16,725 nt of DNA from Pontiellaceae bacterium. GTDB taxonomy: Bacteria > Verrucomicrobiota > Kiritimatiellia > Kiritimatiellales > Pontiellaceae. Each line of letters begins with the position of its first letter. The first letter of the stretch is position 1. The DNA lies in NCBI GenBank assembly GCA_016937035.1, contig JAFGWS010000001.1, positions 1 through 16,725 on the forward strand. Direction: 5' to 3'. This document shows positions 1 to 10,377 of the stretch, one piece after another. The position numbers and the translations under genes were made by a program. A model generated the notes under the pieces. The model was not told where the DNA came from and did no database searches. It saw only the letters and a list, made by a program, of their open reading frames with translations.

Positions 1-4
1 CAAC

Positions 5-81
5 GGGGGTGTAGCTCAATTGGTTAGAGCGCCAGCCTGTCACGCTGGAGGTTGCGGGTTCGAGTCCCGTCATCCTCGCCA
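5..81 (+). tRNA. tRNA-Asp (anticodon GTC)
   Basis: A complete cloverleaf can be folded. The acceptor stem 5-11 pairs with 71-77 through seven pairs, two of them G-U. The D arm begins GCTC at 14, the anticodon stem is CCAGC/GCTGG with loop CTGTCAC giving anticodon GTC, and the T arm is GCGGG-TTCGAGT-CCCGT. G78 is the discriminator base and the CCA end (79-81) is encoded in the DNA. It decodes GAC and GAT as aspartate. An intrinsic terminator follows 10 bases later. Confidence 0.97.
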
Positions 82-90
82 CGTTTTTAA

Positions 91-117
91 GGGCTCGCGA
101 ACGCGAGCCCTTTTTTT
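91..117 (+). terminator. Intrinsic terminator of the tRNA-Asp gene
   Basis: A GC-rich perfect stem, GGGCTCGCG (91-99) against CGCGAGCCC (102-110), is followed directly by seven T residues (111-117). This is the standard rho-independent form and lies just after the tRNA, so transcription of the tRNA very probably ends here. Confidence 0.93.
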
Positions 118-138
118 ATTGCCATCCGGCGTAAAATT

Positions 139-342
139 ATGACGATAGAGCGCCTCATGGACAAATTTATAGAAATGGCAAAAAATCTGAATCCGACGGC
201 ATCGCTGGTGCTCATCTCAGCCGTCGTCATTATCGGGATTGTGCTGTTTGCGAAATTTATCTCCAACCTCCTCAAGCTGGCGATCATCGGCGTTATGCTG
301 GCGTTCATTCTCTATTTTCTACGGCAGATGGGGGTCTTTTAG
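139..342 (+). CDS. Small two-helix inner membrane protein, unknown function
   Basis: A 67-residue open frame encodes a short polar N-terminus and two hydrophobic stretches, about residues 22-40 and 46-61, separated by a small linker with a Lys. It ends in the short tail RQMGVF. No family is recognised. The start is uncertain: ATG at 139 has no clear ribosome binding site, and an in-frame ATG at 157, preceded by a weak GATAGAG, would give 61 residues. It stands alone after the tRNA terminator and is followed by 264 bases without a convincing gene. The regular hydrophobic pattern and ordinary codons favour a real gene, but this is inferred from composition only. Confidence 0.55.
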   Translation: MTIERLMDKFIEMAKNLNPTASLVLISAVVIIGIVLFAKFISNLLKLAIIGVMLAFILYFLRQMGVF

Positions 343-545
343 CCCCTACTGCTGAAGGTTCTACCACATAAGCGGGTCTTAACTTCGGCAAGCAACCCCG
401 GACAGGACAGAATGAGCGCTCTTTTTTCATGACCAGCACGGAAAATTATTCTGTCTTCATGGTTCTGTTTATTTTCCTCCATTGGTTTTCGTCCGTTCAC
501 CTTTCCCATAATATGCGGAACCCACTGGGCTTCGATGATTTTCCC

Positions 546-571
546 CTGCGAAGCGTTGCCTTGCTTCGCAG
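546..571 (+). other. Hairpin in the leader region of the sensor operon
   Basis: A perfect 9-bp stem, CTGCGAAGC (546-554) against GCTTCGCAG (563-571), has an 8-base loop and lies 35 bases before the start codon at 607. No T run follows, so it is not an intrinsic terminator. It could be a 5' leader structure or a dyad for a regulator. The rest of the gene-free stretch 343-606 holds no convincing promoter or second gene; a weak match to a -10 box (CATAAT, 507-512) has a poor -35 partner. Confidence 0.4.
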
Positions 572-595
572 AATCATGTTATCTGTAGATCACTT

Positions 596-601
596 AGGTG
601 G
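596..601 (+). promoter_or_regulatory. Ribosome binding site that sets the start of the receptor gene at 607
   Basis: AGGTGG lies 5 bases before ATG 607. An upstream GTG at 598 is in frame, but it falls inside this site, so 607 is the likelier start. Confidence 0.75.
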
Positions 602-606
602 TGTGC

Positions 607-3573
607 ATGAATCCTTATAGGCTGACTCGTACGATAATAGGCCGCCAACCGAGAATCATGGCGGTTCTGTATGCGCTGATCATCTGTTTAGGTGTTTGGC
701 TGGCCGTTTCGTGGAAAGGTGAGGCGCGAAAACGTGAACGGACCCAACTCCTCCAACAGGCCGGCAGCGTGGCCGAAACCCTGAATTCGGAACGGACCGC
801 GCAGTTGGCCTTTGATGCTTCGGACTTAACGAACCCGGCATATCAGCAATTGACGGAACAGTTGAATGCCTATACCGAAGCGGTAGGATTGCGCGATCTC
901 TACGTTGTTGCTCTAAAGGGGGACCAAATCGTGATGGGTCCGGGCAGGGACCTTTCCCCGGGAACCCCGCTCTCCAATCCCTCTTCTGCCATAACCGAAC
1001 TCTTTCGCTCTGGAGTTCCGCAATTTAACGGACCGCTGACGAATGATAACGGACAATACCTGGAGGCCGTTGTTCCCATCGCAGAAATAAATAACATTGC
1101 CGTCTGCATCGAAACCAATGCCGAGAACTGGAACCGTCGAATGAAAGAGGCAATGGTTTATCCACTTCTGGCAACCATCCTCCCCCCCGGATTGATTTTG
1201 CTGGGCTGGCTGATCTACTGCAAAAAATCAGCCTCACTCAAATTAAGCCCTCAGGCTTTGAGAAACATTCAGGTCGGCATCTGGAGCATGACCCTGCTTA
1301 TGCTGACGACCATCATCACCCTGCGCGCCTATCATAATGATCGACGGGAACAGCACGATTTGTTTCACACACACGCTGCGATCAAGTCCGGAAACTATGC
1401 CGAAAGTTTTAAGAATCTCCGCTCTGCGCTGCGCCTGACGATCCGCTTTATGGAATCGAGTGAAGAAGTCACCCCGGAAGAGTTCAGCCTTTTCTGTCAT
1501 AACCTGCTTAATGAAAGCTCCACACAGGCCGTAATGTGGTTGCCCGCTCTGCAACCATCCGACACCGCCGACTTTACCCGACTGATGCGGGAGCATACGG
1601 CCGACTTTACCATTCAACCGATGCCCGGAACGAACAGCTTGGCTCCGTCTGCAACCATCTATCCGGCAGCCTTTATTGAACCGGCGATAACGCGCAATGT
1701 CCTTCAAGGGATTGACTTATATTCCAACCCGAAACTTAGAAATGCCATTGAAAAAGCATTATCAACCGGACTGGCCTCCTCTGCCATCCTTCCCGAGAAT
1801 CCAGATTGTGGTGGTAACCTTATTGTTTTCAAACCGCTGGAACACCCCCGCCATAAGGGAATGGTTGCAGTTTCTGCCAACCTGGACCGAATAACCGACC
1901 ATCTAAGTTCACAATCAAGCGATGTAATTCCGGGAATATCGACCACCATGTTCAGCCTGCAGGCCGGATCGCCTCCCGAGGCAGTCGGCTGCTCGGAGTG
2001 TACGGGGTCATCCGATTGCAAAAAACTTCTCGAGACCGATTACCAAGCCTCCATCCCCATCTTCGCCTTTGGAAAAACGTTTATGATTCTAATGAGTGCC
2101 GGACCGGAGTGGATGGCCTCTCAGCCGCACAATTTCACCGGAATCACACTGGCCATCGGTCTTGTTCTGACACTGGTATTTTCATATATCGCCTTTGTTT
2201 TGTGCAGCAAACCAATCGAGCTGGAGCAACAGGTCCAAGAACGAACGAAGGAACTCATTGAAATCCGGCAGCGCTGCGATATCGCCGCCGGAATTGCCAA
2301 CATGGGCGTATGGGAGCTGAGTTTGACTGATAACATGCTCTCTTTCGATGAGCGGCTCGCGCTGATGTTCGGTTTCGATTCTATTCAACTCACACGCCCC
2401 TTTGAGGATTTCGTCGACTGCATTTTCCCGGAAGACCGGCAGCGGATCATGGAAAACATTGAAATCGCACATCGCGGCGGCCAGCCCGCCCGTCTTGAAT
2501 TCCGCATAACAACACCTCATGGAAAAATCCGATATATTCAGGCGTTCGCCAAGGCACTGCTTGATGATGACGGCAAAGCGACTCGACTGATCGGCGCCAA
2601 TCAGGACGTCACCGAACAAAAGACGATGGAACAGCGCGTGAAGGAGAGTGAAAAAAACTTCCGCGACATGATCGAAACCCTCCCGTTGGCACTCTATTTG
2701 GCCGCCGGAGAAGGCCATAACCTTGAATATATGAATCCCGCATTTCTGAAATTATTCGGCTACCCACCCGAAGAGATTCCCAATGCCGCCGAATGGTTCA
2801 AACTCGCCTATCCTGATCCGAAATACCGAAAAAAGGTTGAGACCGAGTGGATGAAGAAAGTGCAGCGCGCCGCAGAAACACAATCGCCCATTGAACCCAT
2901 GGAAACCGTTGTCCGGTGTAAAGACGGCTCGGAAAAAACAATTTTTTGGGGCCATATTCCAATGGGCAAGAAAAACTATGCCTACGGTCTCGATTTAACG
3001 GAACTGAAGCGGACGGAACAGGAGCTTCGCTCCAGCGAATCCTTCATGAATTCCGTTATCGACCAGAGTCCCTTCCCGATGTGGGTGGCCGACTCCACCG
3101 GAACCCTTATCCGCGCCAATCAGGCGCTCTGCTCGACCCTGAATCTGACACGGGAGAAGCTGGTCGGTAAATATAATGTCTTAAAAGACGAAAATCTCGA
3201 AGGCGAGATGCGCGAGCAAATTAAAAGGCTCTTCGAATACCATGAGTCCGTTCACTTAAACACCTTATGGAAACCCGCGTCCGTAGGGGGGGAGCTCGAT
3301 TTATCTACAGGTCGTAACGTCTACATCGATGCCTCCATTATTCCGATCATGAATGCAAAGGGCGGTCTCACTCACATTGTCTGCCAGTGGGTGGACATTA
3401 CGGAAAGAAAGGAAGCCGAAGAACGTCTGAGCAGCAGCAACGATGAGCTGGCTCGCTTCAACAAGGTTGCAGTCGGCAGGGAATTGCGTATGATTGAACT
3501 CAAACAGGAAATTAATGCGCTTTGCCGCAGGCTGAGTATTCCCGAGATTTATCCTGAGGCGGAAAAGCATTAA
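607..3573 (+). CDS. Membrane receptor with two periplasmic sensor regions (second CHASE-like) and three PAS domains, lacking a kinase domain
   Basis: The 988-residue product has a membrane helix at about 15-35, a periplasmic region (38-183), helices at about 184-204 and 223-240, a second periplasmic region resembling the CHASE domain (about 262-430, with the family-like stretch GIDLYSNPKLRNAIEKAL), then a helix at about 511-533. The cytoplasmic part begins with a coiled coil and carries three PAS domains, about 557-672, 683-800 and 812-932. It stops after a helical tail (FNKVAVGRELRMIELKQEI, 951-969) of the sort that normally leads into a kinase domain. No H-box or ATPase domain follows, so the protein cannot phosphorylate by itself. 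A cysteine group, C462, C465 and C471, lies in the periplasmic part and could form a disulphide or bind a ligand. The next gene starts 16 bases later in another frame and supplies a kinase, so the two are probably partners in one sensing complex. The ligand is unknown. Confidence 0.9.
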   Translation: MNPYRLTRTIIGRQPRIMAVLYALIICLGVWLAVSWKGEARKRERTQLLQQAGSVAETLNSERTAQLAFDASDLTNPAYQQLTEQLNAYTEAVGLRDLYVVALKGDQIVMGPGRDLSPGTPLSNPSSAITELFRSGVPQFNGPLTNDNGQYLEAVVPIAEINNIAVCIETNAENWNRRMKEAMVYPLLATILPPGLILLGWLIYCKKSASLKLSPQALRNIQVGIWSMTLLMLTTIITLRAYHNDRREQHDLFHTHAAIKSGNYAESFKNLRSALRLTIRFMESSEEVTPEEFSLFCHNLLNESSTQAVMWLPALQPSDTADFTRLMREHTADFTIQPMPGTNSLAPSATIYPAAFIEPAITRNVLQGIDLYSNPKLRNAIEKALSTGLASSAILPENPDCGGNLIVFKPLEHPRHKGMVAVSANLDRITDHLSSQSSDVIPGISTTMFSLQAGSPPEAVGCSECTGSSDCKKLLETDYQASIPIFAFGKTFMILMSAGPEWMASQPHNFTGITLAIGLVLTLVFSYIAFVLCSKPIELEQQVQERTKELIEIRQRCDIAAGIANMGVWELSLTDNMLSFDERLALMFGFDSIQLTRPFEDFVDCIFPEDRQRIMENIEIAHRGGQPARLEFRITTPHGKIRYIQAFAKALLDDDGKATRLIGANQDVTEQKTMEQRVKESEKNFRDMIETLPLALYLAAGEGHNLEYMNPAFLKLFGYPPEEIPNAAEWFKLAYPDPKYRKKVETEWMKKVQRAAETQSPIEPMETVVRCKDGSEKTIFWGHIPMGKKNYAYGLDLTELKRTEQELRSSESFMNSVIDQSPFPMWVADSTGTLIRANQALCSTLNLTREKLVGKYNVLKDENLEGEMREQIKRLFEYHESVHLNTLWKPASVGGELDLSTGRNVYIDASIIPIMNAKGGLTHIVCQWVDITERKEAEERLSSSNDELARFNKVAVGRELRMIELKQEINALCRRLSIPEIYPEAEKH

Positions 3574-3589
3574 AGGACCATTTTTAACT

Positions 3590-6500
3590 ATGAGCAGCCG
3601 CAACCAAAACGATCTCACAACACTCTGGAAGGCCTCATCAGCCATGTCGGAGACGATTTCAACCATTTCCTTCGAAAAATTGGCCAACAGCCTCGCCGAT
3701 CATTTACAGGAACTGACCCGAGCTCACGCGGTTTTCCTTATGCATCATGCGCAAACGGGCTGCTGCCTGCTGGGCGTCAGTCCGGCCCGGGAAATTCATT
3801 TATTTTCTCCGGAAGAATTGACTCATTTTTGCCCGAAGACAAGCCCCATAGGACCTTCCGAAGAAGCTTATGAGACCGTCAACGAATCGCTCCGCTTCGT
3901 TCTCAAAAGCAAAAATATCGAATCCTTTGTCCGCGTTCCTCTGATGGTTAATGCCGCGCTCTTCGGCCAGATCGTTTTAATCAACTTGGAGGGATCCGAA
4001 CAAATCAACCAGGCCAAAAACACGCTGAATCTGCTCGCGCCCTTTATTGGAATGGCGCTGAAGAGCAGTATCGAACAACACCGTATTCAGAAACAGGCAG
4101 AAGACTTCGAAAAGCAGGTGGTCGAACGTACGCAGGAGCTCGAAAACGCCCGCAGAGCCGCCCTGAATATGATGGAAGATGCCATGCGTTCCAAAGAGGC
4201 CATCACCGAATCAGAGCGGCGCTTTTCGCTGCTCCTCTCCAACCTTCCGGGTATGGCCTACCGCTGCAGAAACGATCAGCAGCGAACCATGGAATTTATC
4301 AGCAGCGCCACTACAGACATCACAGGATATTCCCATACCGATCTGAAGGACAACGCCGTTATAAGCTTTGCCGAACTGATTCACCCGGAGGACCAAAAAC
4401 AGGTTGAGCAAACCATCCAGCTGGCTGTTGCGGCCAAAACCACCTTTGAGATTGAATATCGGCTGATCACACAGAACGGCAATATCAAATGGGTCTGGGA
4501 ACGCGGGGCCGGAATTTACAAAAAAAATGCCGAAACCCGGTTCCTTGAAGGCTTTATTTCCGACATCACAGCGCGGAAACTGACCGAGAACGCTGTGAAG
4601 GAAAGTCGGGAAAATCTGCGCATTACGCTGAACTCCATCGGCGATGCCGTCATCTCGACCGATGTCGAAGGCCGCATTACTTCTATGAATCCTGTGGCCG
4701 AACGACTGGTCGGCTGGAACAAAGAAGAGGCCGAGGGAAAACCGCTGGAACAAATTTTCCGCATCGTGAATGAATTTACACGGGAGCCGCTGGAAAATCC
4801 CAGAGATGCCGTACTTAAAAGCGGACAAATTGTCGGACTGGCGAACCACGCACTGCTGCTCGCCAAAGACGGACGGGAAATCCCGGTGGCCGACAGCGGC
4901 GCACCCATTGTGAATGATGCCGGAGACATTATCGGCGTTGTGCTGGTTTTCCGCGACCAAACTCAGGAGCGAATGAACCGCCGCTTTACCGAATTCCGAC
5001 TGGAGCTGATGCAGTTTTCTGCCTTCCATTCGCTGGACGAAACCCTGGTTCGAGCGCTGGATCTCGGCGGAGAACTGGTTGAAAGCCCGATCGGGTTTTT
5101 CCACGCTGTCACAGAAGATCAAGAAAGCCTGGTTCTGCAGCAATGGTCCTCCAAGACGATGGAAATGTTCTGCAAAGCCGAAGGTCATGGCCTGCATTAC
5201 GATATTAAAATGGCCGGCGTCTGGGCCGATGCCGTGCGGGATAAAACGCCGGTGGTTCACAATGACTATGCCTCATTACCCAACAAAAAAGGGATGCCTG
5301 CCGGACACGCAAAAGTGATTCGAGAGCTGGTTGTTCCCGTCATACGCCAAGACAAAGTGGTCTCGGTGCTCGGCGTTGGGAACAAGCCGGTAAACTATAC
5401 CGACGAAGATGTCCGCATTCTCTCCTCCTTCGCGGACGTGATATGGGAGGTGGTCGAACGAAAACAGACCGAAATCGCACTCCAGCAGAGCGAACGGCAA
5501 TATCGCATGCTGTTTGAGAATATGACCACCGGCTTTGCGCTCCATGAAATGATCTTTGATGAGTCCGGCAATCCGCTCGACTATCGGTTTTTAGAGGTCA
5601 ATGCTGCCTTTGAATCGATGATCGGGCTGAATGCCGAAAAGCTGATTGGCCATACCGTTATGGAACTGTTTCCGGACACGGAATCCCACTGGATCGAAAC
5701 CTATGGCCGCGTCGTCCAGACGGGCGAACCGGCAGCGATCGAAAACTATTCGCAGGAACTCGGAAAATATTATGAGGTCAGAGCGTTCTCTCCAGCATCC
5801 GGCACATTTGCCACACTGGTCACGAACATTACGGAGCGCATTGAAACGCAAAAAGCCATCGAAGAAAGCCAATCGCGCCTACAGCGGGCCCAAAAAGTCG
5901 CGCATGTGGGAGACTGGGAGTTTGATCTGACCCTCAAAACGGTAACGGCTTCAGACGAAACCAAGCGCATTTATGGATTGGGCGACGACGAAGTTTCCAT
6001 TGCAGCGGTTCAGAAAATCCCGTTGCCGCAATATCGTGAGATGCTCGACAATGCGATGGCGGATCTGATTAAGCATGGGACTCCCTATGACCTTGAATTC
6101 AGAATCAAAAACCCGATCAGCGGGCAGCTGGTTGATGTCCACTCCGTGGCTGAATATAATGCCCAAGAAAACAAGGTCTTTGGCGTAATTCAGGATATAA
6201 CCGCCCGCAAACAGGCCGAACTTTCGCTGGCCCGCAGTGAAGCGAAATATCGCGATTTGTTCGAAAAATCTTCTGATGCATATTTAGTCTTTAAAAACGA
6301 AAAGATGATCGACTGCAATCAGGCGGCAATCAATATGCTGCACATGCAGACCAAAGAGCAGTTGCTTGCCCGACGGCTGGAAGACCTTTCGCCCGAATAC
6401 CAACCCGACGGAAGATCATCAAAAGAGAAAGGAATCGAACTGCTTCGCCTTGTAGAAAACGAAAAATCCGCTCGGTTTGAATGGGAGCATCAACGCACCG

Positions 6501-9466
6501 ATGGATCCACTTTCCCGGTTGAAGTGTCACTCACCTCAATTACCGACAGCGAGGGCGAACAAATTATCCACACCACCTGGCGGGATATCTCCGAAAACAA
6601 GCGGATGCAGAAAGCCATCGAAAAACGGATTCTGGCGCTGACGCAGCCGATGGACGGCATTACCGACATCTCCTTTGAATCGCTCTTCAATCTCGAAGAC
6701 ATTCAGCGCATTCAGGATGATTTTTCGAACGCAACCACTGTTTCTTCCGCAATTATCCATCCCGATGGCACCTTCCTCACGAAGCCCAGTAACTTTACCC
6801 GGTTTTGTACTGATTTTGTACGATCCAACAAAAAAGGGGTGGCGCGATGCGAGAAATCGGACACCAAACTCTGTGAAAAAAGCAAAGCGGGTCCGTTTAT
6901 ACATACGTGTTCAAGTGCGGGTCTCTGGGAGGCAGGAACCAGCATCAAGGTTGCAGGAAAACATCTGGCCACTTGGTTTATCGGGCAGGTGCGCGATGAA
7001 AAGCAAACCGATGAGGACATTCTTAAATTCGGCAGAAAAATCGGCATCGAGGATCAGAAGAGCTTCCTTCAGGCCTTCCACGAAGTCCCCTGCATGTCGC
7101 ACCAGCGCTTTAAACAGATTGCAAAGGCGCTGGTTTCTTTAGCGGACCAGCTTTCTACCTCCGCCTATCAGAATATTCAACAGGCCCGGTTTATTACCGA
7201 ACAAAAGAAGGCCAGAGAAGCCCTGCGTGAAAGTCAGGCCCAGCTGGAAATTATGTGGAATGCCATGGATGTCGGGATTCTGCTGATTGACGCAGAAACG
7301 CACGAGATAATTAACGCCAATCCCGCCCTGCTCCAGATGAGCGGATATCAGCGGGAAGAGGTGATCGGCCATGCCTGTCATAAATTGGTCTGTATAACCG
7401 AAAAAGGGAATTGCCCGGCAGATAAAACGGAAGATGGGCTCGAACGCTCAGAACGGGTTTTACTGCATGCCGATGGTCACAGCGTCAATGTGGAAAAAAC
7501 CGTCACCAAGATTTTAATCGAGGGTAGAGCGGTTTATCTGGAAACGCTGCTCGATATCACAGATCGACTGGCGGCGGAAAGGCAGCTTAAAGAAATCTCA
7601 CAAGTTCAGAGCTCAATCCTGAACAACAGCTCGCTCGGCATTGCACTGATTGAGAACCGAAAGTTTATATGGGTAAATCCCCGACTCTGCGAACTGCTCA
7701 ATACCGATATCCAAGAACTCTCCGGGGCCTCCACCCGCATCCTCTATCCCTCCAAAGAAGATTATCTGCTCATTGGAGAGAAAGCCTATCAAGTGATGGG
7801 CCGCAATAAGCGCTTTGAGCATACCCTGCAGTTTGTACAACATGACGGAACGCTTTTCTGGTGCCGCCTGATCGGCAAGGCGCTCGATCCGTCCAGACCG
7901 ATGGAGGGTCAATCGATCTGGATGTTTGAGGATATAACCGACCGACGTGAAGCCGAAGAAAAACTGATTCGCCTCTCCACCGCCATCGAACAATCGCCCG
8001 AAGCCATCGTTATTACGGATGCCAAAGGGACCATTCAATATGTAAACCCGGCGTTTGAAAAGGTATCCGGCTATTCAGAAAAAGAGGCGTTGGGAGAAAA
8101 TCCTCGGGTGCTGAAGAGCGGCGAACATCCCAAGTCCTTCTATGAAGAAATGTGGCATACGATCTCAAGCGGAAAGGTCTGGGAAGGCCGTGTCGTTAAT
8201 CGACATAAGGATGGGCACTATTTTACGGAAGAAGCCAGTATTGCTCCGGTGAAAGACAGTGCCGGAAATATCGTGAACTATGTCGCCGTAAAACGGGACA
8301 TCACCAAAGAATTGGCCCGGGAAGAAGAATTCCACCACGCCCAAAAGATGGAAGCGGTCGGCCAGCTCGCCGGCGGTATCGCCCATGACTTTAACAACAT
8401 CCTCCAAGGAATTCTCAGCTTCAGTGAACTGCTGCAGTTGGGCATGGATGAAGGCTCCGACGAATACGACTACACAAACGAAATCCGCAACTCTGCAAGC
8501 CGCGCAGCTCGACTGACCCAGCAACTCCTCGCCTTCAGCCGGAAACAACCAACCGAACGTGTGCCGGTCGATATTAACACGGTCGTCCACGACTCCGAAG
8601 CATTGCTGAGTGTTCTCTTGGGCGAAACCATCAAGCTGAGTCTTGACCTTCAGGAAAATCTCTCCCCGATCGTTGCTGACTACGGCCAATTGTCGCAGAT
8701 TATTATGAACCTCGCAGTAAATGCACGCGATGCCATGCCGACCGGAGGAAAGCTGATGATTTCCACCCAACAGGTGCGGATCAGCGAAAGTGATGCTGAA
8801 ACCATGGCTGGTGCTCGAGAAGGAAAATATATCTGCCTCTCCATACAGGATACCGGATGCGGTATGGATCCGGGAACCGTTGAGCGCATCTTCGAACCCT
8901 TCTTCACCACTAAACCCCTGGGAAGCGGAACCGGCCTGGGTCTCTCCGTGGTCTACGGAATTGTTCAGCAAAGCAAAGGCTGGATCAGTCTGCACAGTGA
9001 ACTGGATAAGGGGACCTGCTTCCGCATTTTCCTGCCGATCGCCAAATCCTCCTATGCATTTTCGGAACCGGAAGCACCCATACAAATGGTCAAACAACAT
9101 CTCCTTTTTGCGGGCGATGACCCCGAAATGTGCCAGCTCGCCATCGATCTCTTCGACACCCACTCCTATACGATCACTATAAAATCCACCACAGAAGAGG
9201 CTCTCGAATGGCTCGCTGACCCGGAAAATCCTGTCGATCTGTTTATCTCCGACATGGACCTGCCGGATATGGACGAAAAACAGTTTGCACAGGACCTGCT
9301 CAAAAACCGCCCGGAGGTTCCGGTCCTGCTGCTCACCGGCTTAAAAAGTTCCACAACGCACTGGCAAAACATGGAAAAAAACGGTATTCATCTATTGAAC
9401 AAACCCTTCACCATTACGGCGCTGCTCAAAGCAACTTCTCAACTACTCAAAGAACACCATCAATAA
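3590..9466 (+). CDS. Giant soluble hybrid histidine kinase: GAF, PAS, PocR, HisKA, HATPase and receiver domains
   Basis: The 1958-residue product has no membrane segment. The approximate order is GAF (28-160), coiled coil, PAS (209-328), PAS (338-460), a second GAF (470-625), PAS (634-750), PAS (757-874), PAS (880-1003), a PocR-type sensor domain (1024-1196, with C1073, C1087, C1095 and C1107), then PAS (1214-1327), PAS (1334-1452) and PAS (1457-1577). The kinase core has H-box GGIAHDFNN with phospho-acceptor H1599, N-box around N1707 and N1711, G1 box DTGCGM (D1754) and G2 box GSGTGLGLS. The C-terminal receiver keeps D1843/D1844, acceptor D1888, T1916 and K1938. All key residues are present, so it should autophosphorylate and pass the phosphate to its own receiver or to the regulator encoded next. 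An AAAGGA site overlaps the stop of the receptor gene, 12 bases before the ATG. PocR domains in known proteins bind small organic ligands; the ligand here cannot be read from sequence. Confidence 0.95.
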   Translation: MSSRNQNDLTTLWKASSAMSETISTISFEKLANSLADHLQELTRAHAVFLMHHAQTGCCLLGVSPAREIHLFSPEELTHFCPKTSPIGPSEEAYETVNESLRFVLKSKNIESFVRVPLMVNAALFGQIVLINLEGSEQINQAKNTLNLLAPFIGMALKSSIEQHRIQKQAEDFEKQVVERTQELENARRAALNMMEDAMRSKEAITESERRFSLLLSNLPGMAYRCRNDQQRTMEFISSATTDITGYSHTDLKDNAVISFAELIHPEDQKQVEQTIQLAVAAKTTFEIEYRLITQNGNIKWVWERGAGIYKKNAETRFLEGFISDITARKLTENAVKESRENLRITLNSIGDAVISTDVEGRITSMNPVAERLVGWNKEEAEGKPLEQIFRIVNEFTREPLENPRDAVLKSGQIVGLANHALLLAKDGREIPVADSGAPIVNDAGDIIGVVLVFRDQTQERMNRRFTEFRLELMQFSAFHSLDETLVRALDLGGELVESPIGFFHAVTEDQESLVLQQWSSKTMEMFCKAEGHGLHYDIKMAGVWADAVRDKTPVVHNDYASLPNKKGMPAGHAKVIRELVVPVIRQDKVVSVLGVGNKPVNYTDEDVRILSSFADVIWEVVERKQTEIALQQSERQYRMLFENMTTGFALHEMIFDESGNPLDYRFLEVNAAFESMIGLNAEKLIGHTVMELFPDTESHWIETYGRVVQTGEPAAIENYSQELGKYYEVRAFSPASGTFATLVTNITERIETQKAIEESQSRLQRAQKVAHVGDWEFDLTLKTVTASDETKRIYGLGDDEVSIAAVQKIPLPQYREMLDNAMADLIKHGTPYDLEFRIKNPISGQLVDVHSVAEYNAQENKVFGVIQDITARKQAELSLARSEAKYRDLFEKSSDAYLVFKNEKMIDCNQAAINMLHMQTKEQLLARRLEDLSPEYQPDGRSSKEKGIELLRLVENEKSARFEWEHQRTDGSTFPVEVSLTSITDSEGEQIIHTTWRDISENKRMQKAIEKRILALTQPMDGITDISFESLFNLEDIQRIQDDFSNATTVSSAIIHPDGTFLTKPSNFTRFCTDFVRSNKKGVARCEKSDTKLCEKSKAGPFIHTCSSAGLWEAGTSIKVAGKHLATWFIGQVRDEKQTDEDILKFGRKIGIEDQKSFLQAFHEVPCMSHQRFKQIAKALVSLADQLSTSAYQNIQQARFITEQKKAREALRESQAQLEIMWNAMDVGILLIDAETHEIINANPALLQMSGYQREEVIGHACHKLVCITEKGNCPADKTEDGLERSERVLLHADGHSVNVEKTVTKILIEGRAVYLETLLDITDRLAAERQLKEISQVQSSILNNSSLGIALIENRKFIWVNPRLCELLNTDIQELSGASTRILYPSKEDYLLIGEKAYQVMGRNKRFEHTLQFVQHDGTLFWCRLIGKALDPSRPMEGQSIWMFEDITDRREAEEKLIRLSTAIEQSPEAIVITDAKGTIQYVNPAFEKVSGYSEKEALGENPRVLKSGEHPKSFYEEMWHTISSGKVWEGRVVNRHKDGHYFTEEASIAPVKDSAGNIVNYVAVKRDITKELAREEEFHHAQKMEAVGQLAGGIAHDFNNILQGILSFSELLQLGMDEGSDEYDYTNEIRNSASRAARLTQQLLAFSRKQPTERVPVDINTVVHDSEALLSVLLGETIKLSLDLQENLSPIVADYGQLSQIIMNLAVNARDAMPTGGKLMISTQQVRISESDAETMAGAREGKYICLSIQDTGCGMDPGTVERIFEPFFTTKPLGSGTGLGLSVVYGIVQQSKGWISLHSELDKGTCFRIFLPIAKSSYAFSEPEAPIQMVKQHLLFAGDDPEMCQLAIDLFDTHSYTITIKSTTEEALEWLADPENPVDLFISDMDLPDMDEKQFAQDLLKNRPEVPVLLLTGLKSSTTHWQNMEKNGIHLLNKPFTITALLKATSQLLKEHHQ

Positions 9467-9476
9467 GGATCCTTTT

Positions 9477-9842
9477 ATGCCTGCAATTGTATTAATAGAC
9501 GATGATCCCACCGTTCAAAAAGCGTTCTCCCGTTACCTGAGCGCTTCAGGTTATGAAGTTCAACTGGCAAATGACGGGCGGCAGGGACTTAGAATGATCG
9601 AAGCTGAGCCCCCGGATCTCGTCATTACCGACATCATGATGCCCGAAATGGACGGGCTCGAAATCCTCATGGCCATCCGGAAGCTGGATTTCCCCATCCC
9701 GGTAATCGCCATCTCCGGCGGGATGCGCGCACTGCCGCTTAACTTTCTTCGCCACGCCAAAGATCTGGGCGCGCGCTATGTCTTCGAAAAACCCGTCCCG
9801 CTCAAGCAACTGCTCAGTGCCGTTCAAGAACTGATCGGCTGA
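9477..9842 (+). CDS. Single-domain response regulator (CheY-like receiver)
   Basis: The 121-residue product is one receiver domain and nothing else. It shows the acidic cluster D8-D10, phospho-acceptor D52 in TDIMMPEMDG, S80 at the switch position and K105 in FEKPVP. An AAGGA site overlapping the stop of the kinase gene sits 7 bases before the ATG, so the two genes are probably translated from one message. It is the likely phosphate acceptor or shuttle for the upstream kinase. With no DNA-binding or enzymatic part it must act through another protein, such as a phosphotransferase or a transcription factor outside the window. It ends convergent with the FeoC-like gene, and no clear terminator is visible in the 62 bases between them. 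Confidence 0.95.
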   Translation: MPAIVLIDDDPTVQKAFSRYLSASGYEVQLANDGRQGLRMIEAEPPDLVITDIMMPEMDGLEILMAIRKLDFPIPVIAISGGMRALPLNFLRHAKDLGARYVFEKPVPLKQLLSAVQELIG

Positions 9843-9904
9843 GTACGAGAGGAATAGTCGCAATCATAATAAGGGCCGGCATCTTAATAGATAAATAAGG
9901 CTCT

Positions 9905-10183
9905 CTAATCCTCTTCGCGGCGACGTTCCATCGAAATAACAATCGCGGTGGAATCAACCGGCGGCGGCGCGCACGCGTCCGCATCATCACCATCTGAAGG
10001 GCATGATGAACAGCTTGAGCAAGATCCCGCGCAGCGCGATTGCGCAAAACGGATGCGCCCCCCCGCCTCTAACTGATCGAGTCGAGGCTGCAGCTCTTCC
10101 GGCTCCATCGCAAAATGCAGCGCCAGATTTCCAACGCTCATCATGCGCCGCTCCGTTAATACGTCCATAATTTGATCCAGCAT
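9905..10183 (-). CDS. feoC: FeoC-like winged-helix regulator with a cysteine cluster
   Basis: The 92-residue product begins with a small winged-helix pattern (MLDQIMDVLTERRMMSVGNL onward, to about residue 46) and then has a cysteine-rich wing, C51-x3-C55-x2-C58-x2-C61-x9-C71. This order matches FeoC, the small partner of the ferrous iron transporter FeoB, whose cysteines hold an oxygen-sensitive iron-sulphur cluster. Known enterobacterial FeoC proteins have four cysteines here; this one has five. A strong GGAGG site lies 5 bases before the ATG on the minus strand. Neither feoA nor feoB is adjacent in this window: the neighbours are a convergent response regulator and a divergent lipoprotein gene. 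It may therefore act as a stand-alone iron or redox sensor. The family call rests on motif and length only; a generic Fe-S winged-helix protein is the alternative. Confidence 0.72.
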   Translation of the reverse strand: MLDQIMDVLTERRMMSVGNLALHFAMEPEELQPRLDQLEAGGRIRFAQSRCAGSCSSCSSCPSDGDDADACAPPPVDSTAIVISMERRREED

Positions 10184-10309
10184 TTTTTCCTCCGGTTCGC
10201 CTCTCCTCTCACCGTTATGACAACCCCTACCGTTTCAGCCGCACGAATAGCCAGCCTTTTCCTCACGAAAAGCACCTCACACCACTTTCCATTATTACGG
10301 TCTTTACAC

Positions 10310-10325
10310 GACAGTCTTTACTGTC
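10310..10325. promoter_or_regulatory. Small dyad, possible operator upstream of the lipoprotein gene
   Basis: GACAGT (10310-10315) and ACTGTC (10320-10325) form a perfect 6-bp dyad around CTTT, 52 bases before the GTG start at 10378 and in the divergent region shared with the FeoC-like gene. An AT-rich stretch follows. A regulator site or a short RNA hairpin are both possible. No well-spaced -35/-10 pair could be fixed in this region. Confidence 0.3.
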
Positions 10326-10377
10326 AAAATTTATTAGCTACTCACTTAATGCGCCATTATCAAAACAAGGAGATAAC

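Noticed and set aside
414..427. GAGCGCTC followed by six T as an intrinsic terminator
   Set aside because: The 8-base palindrome leaves no room for a hairpin loop, so a stable terminator stem cannot form.
429..620. Open frame of 63 codons on the plus strand before the receptor gene
   Set aside because: It has no ribosome binding site, overlaps the receptor start, spans the strong 546-571 hairpin and has an unconvincing residue composition.
4211..5260. Long minus-strand open frame (349 codons) opposite the giant kinase gene
   Set aside because: The plus strand encodes clear PAS and GAF domains here; the reverse product has no recognisable motif. It is an antisense shadow, like the one at 8165-9163.
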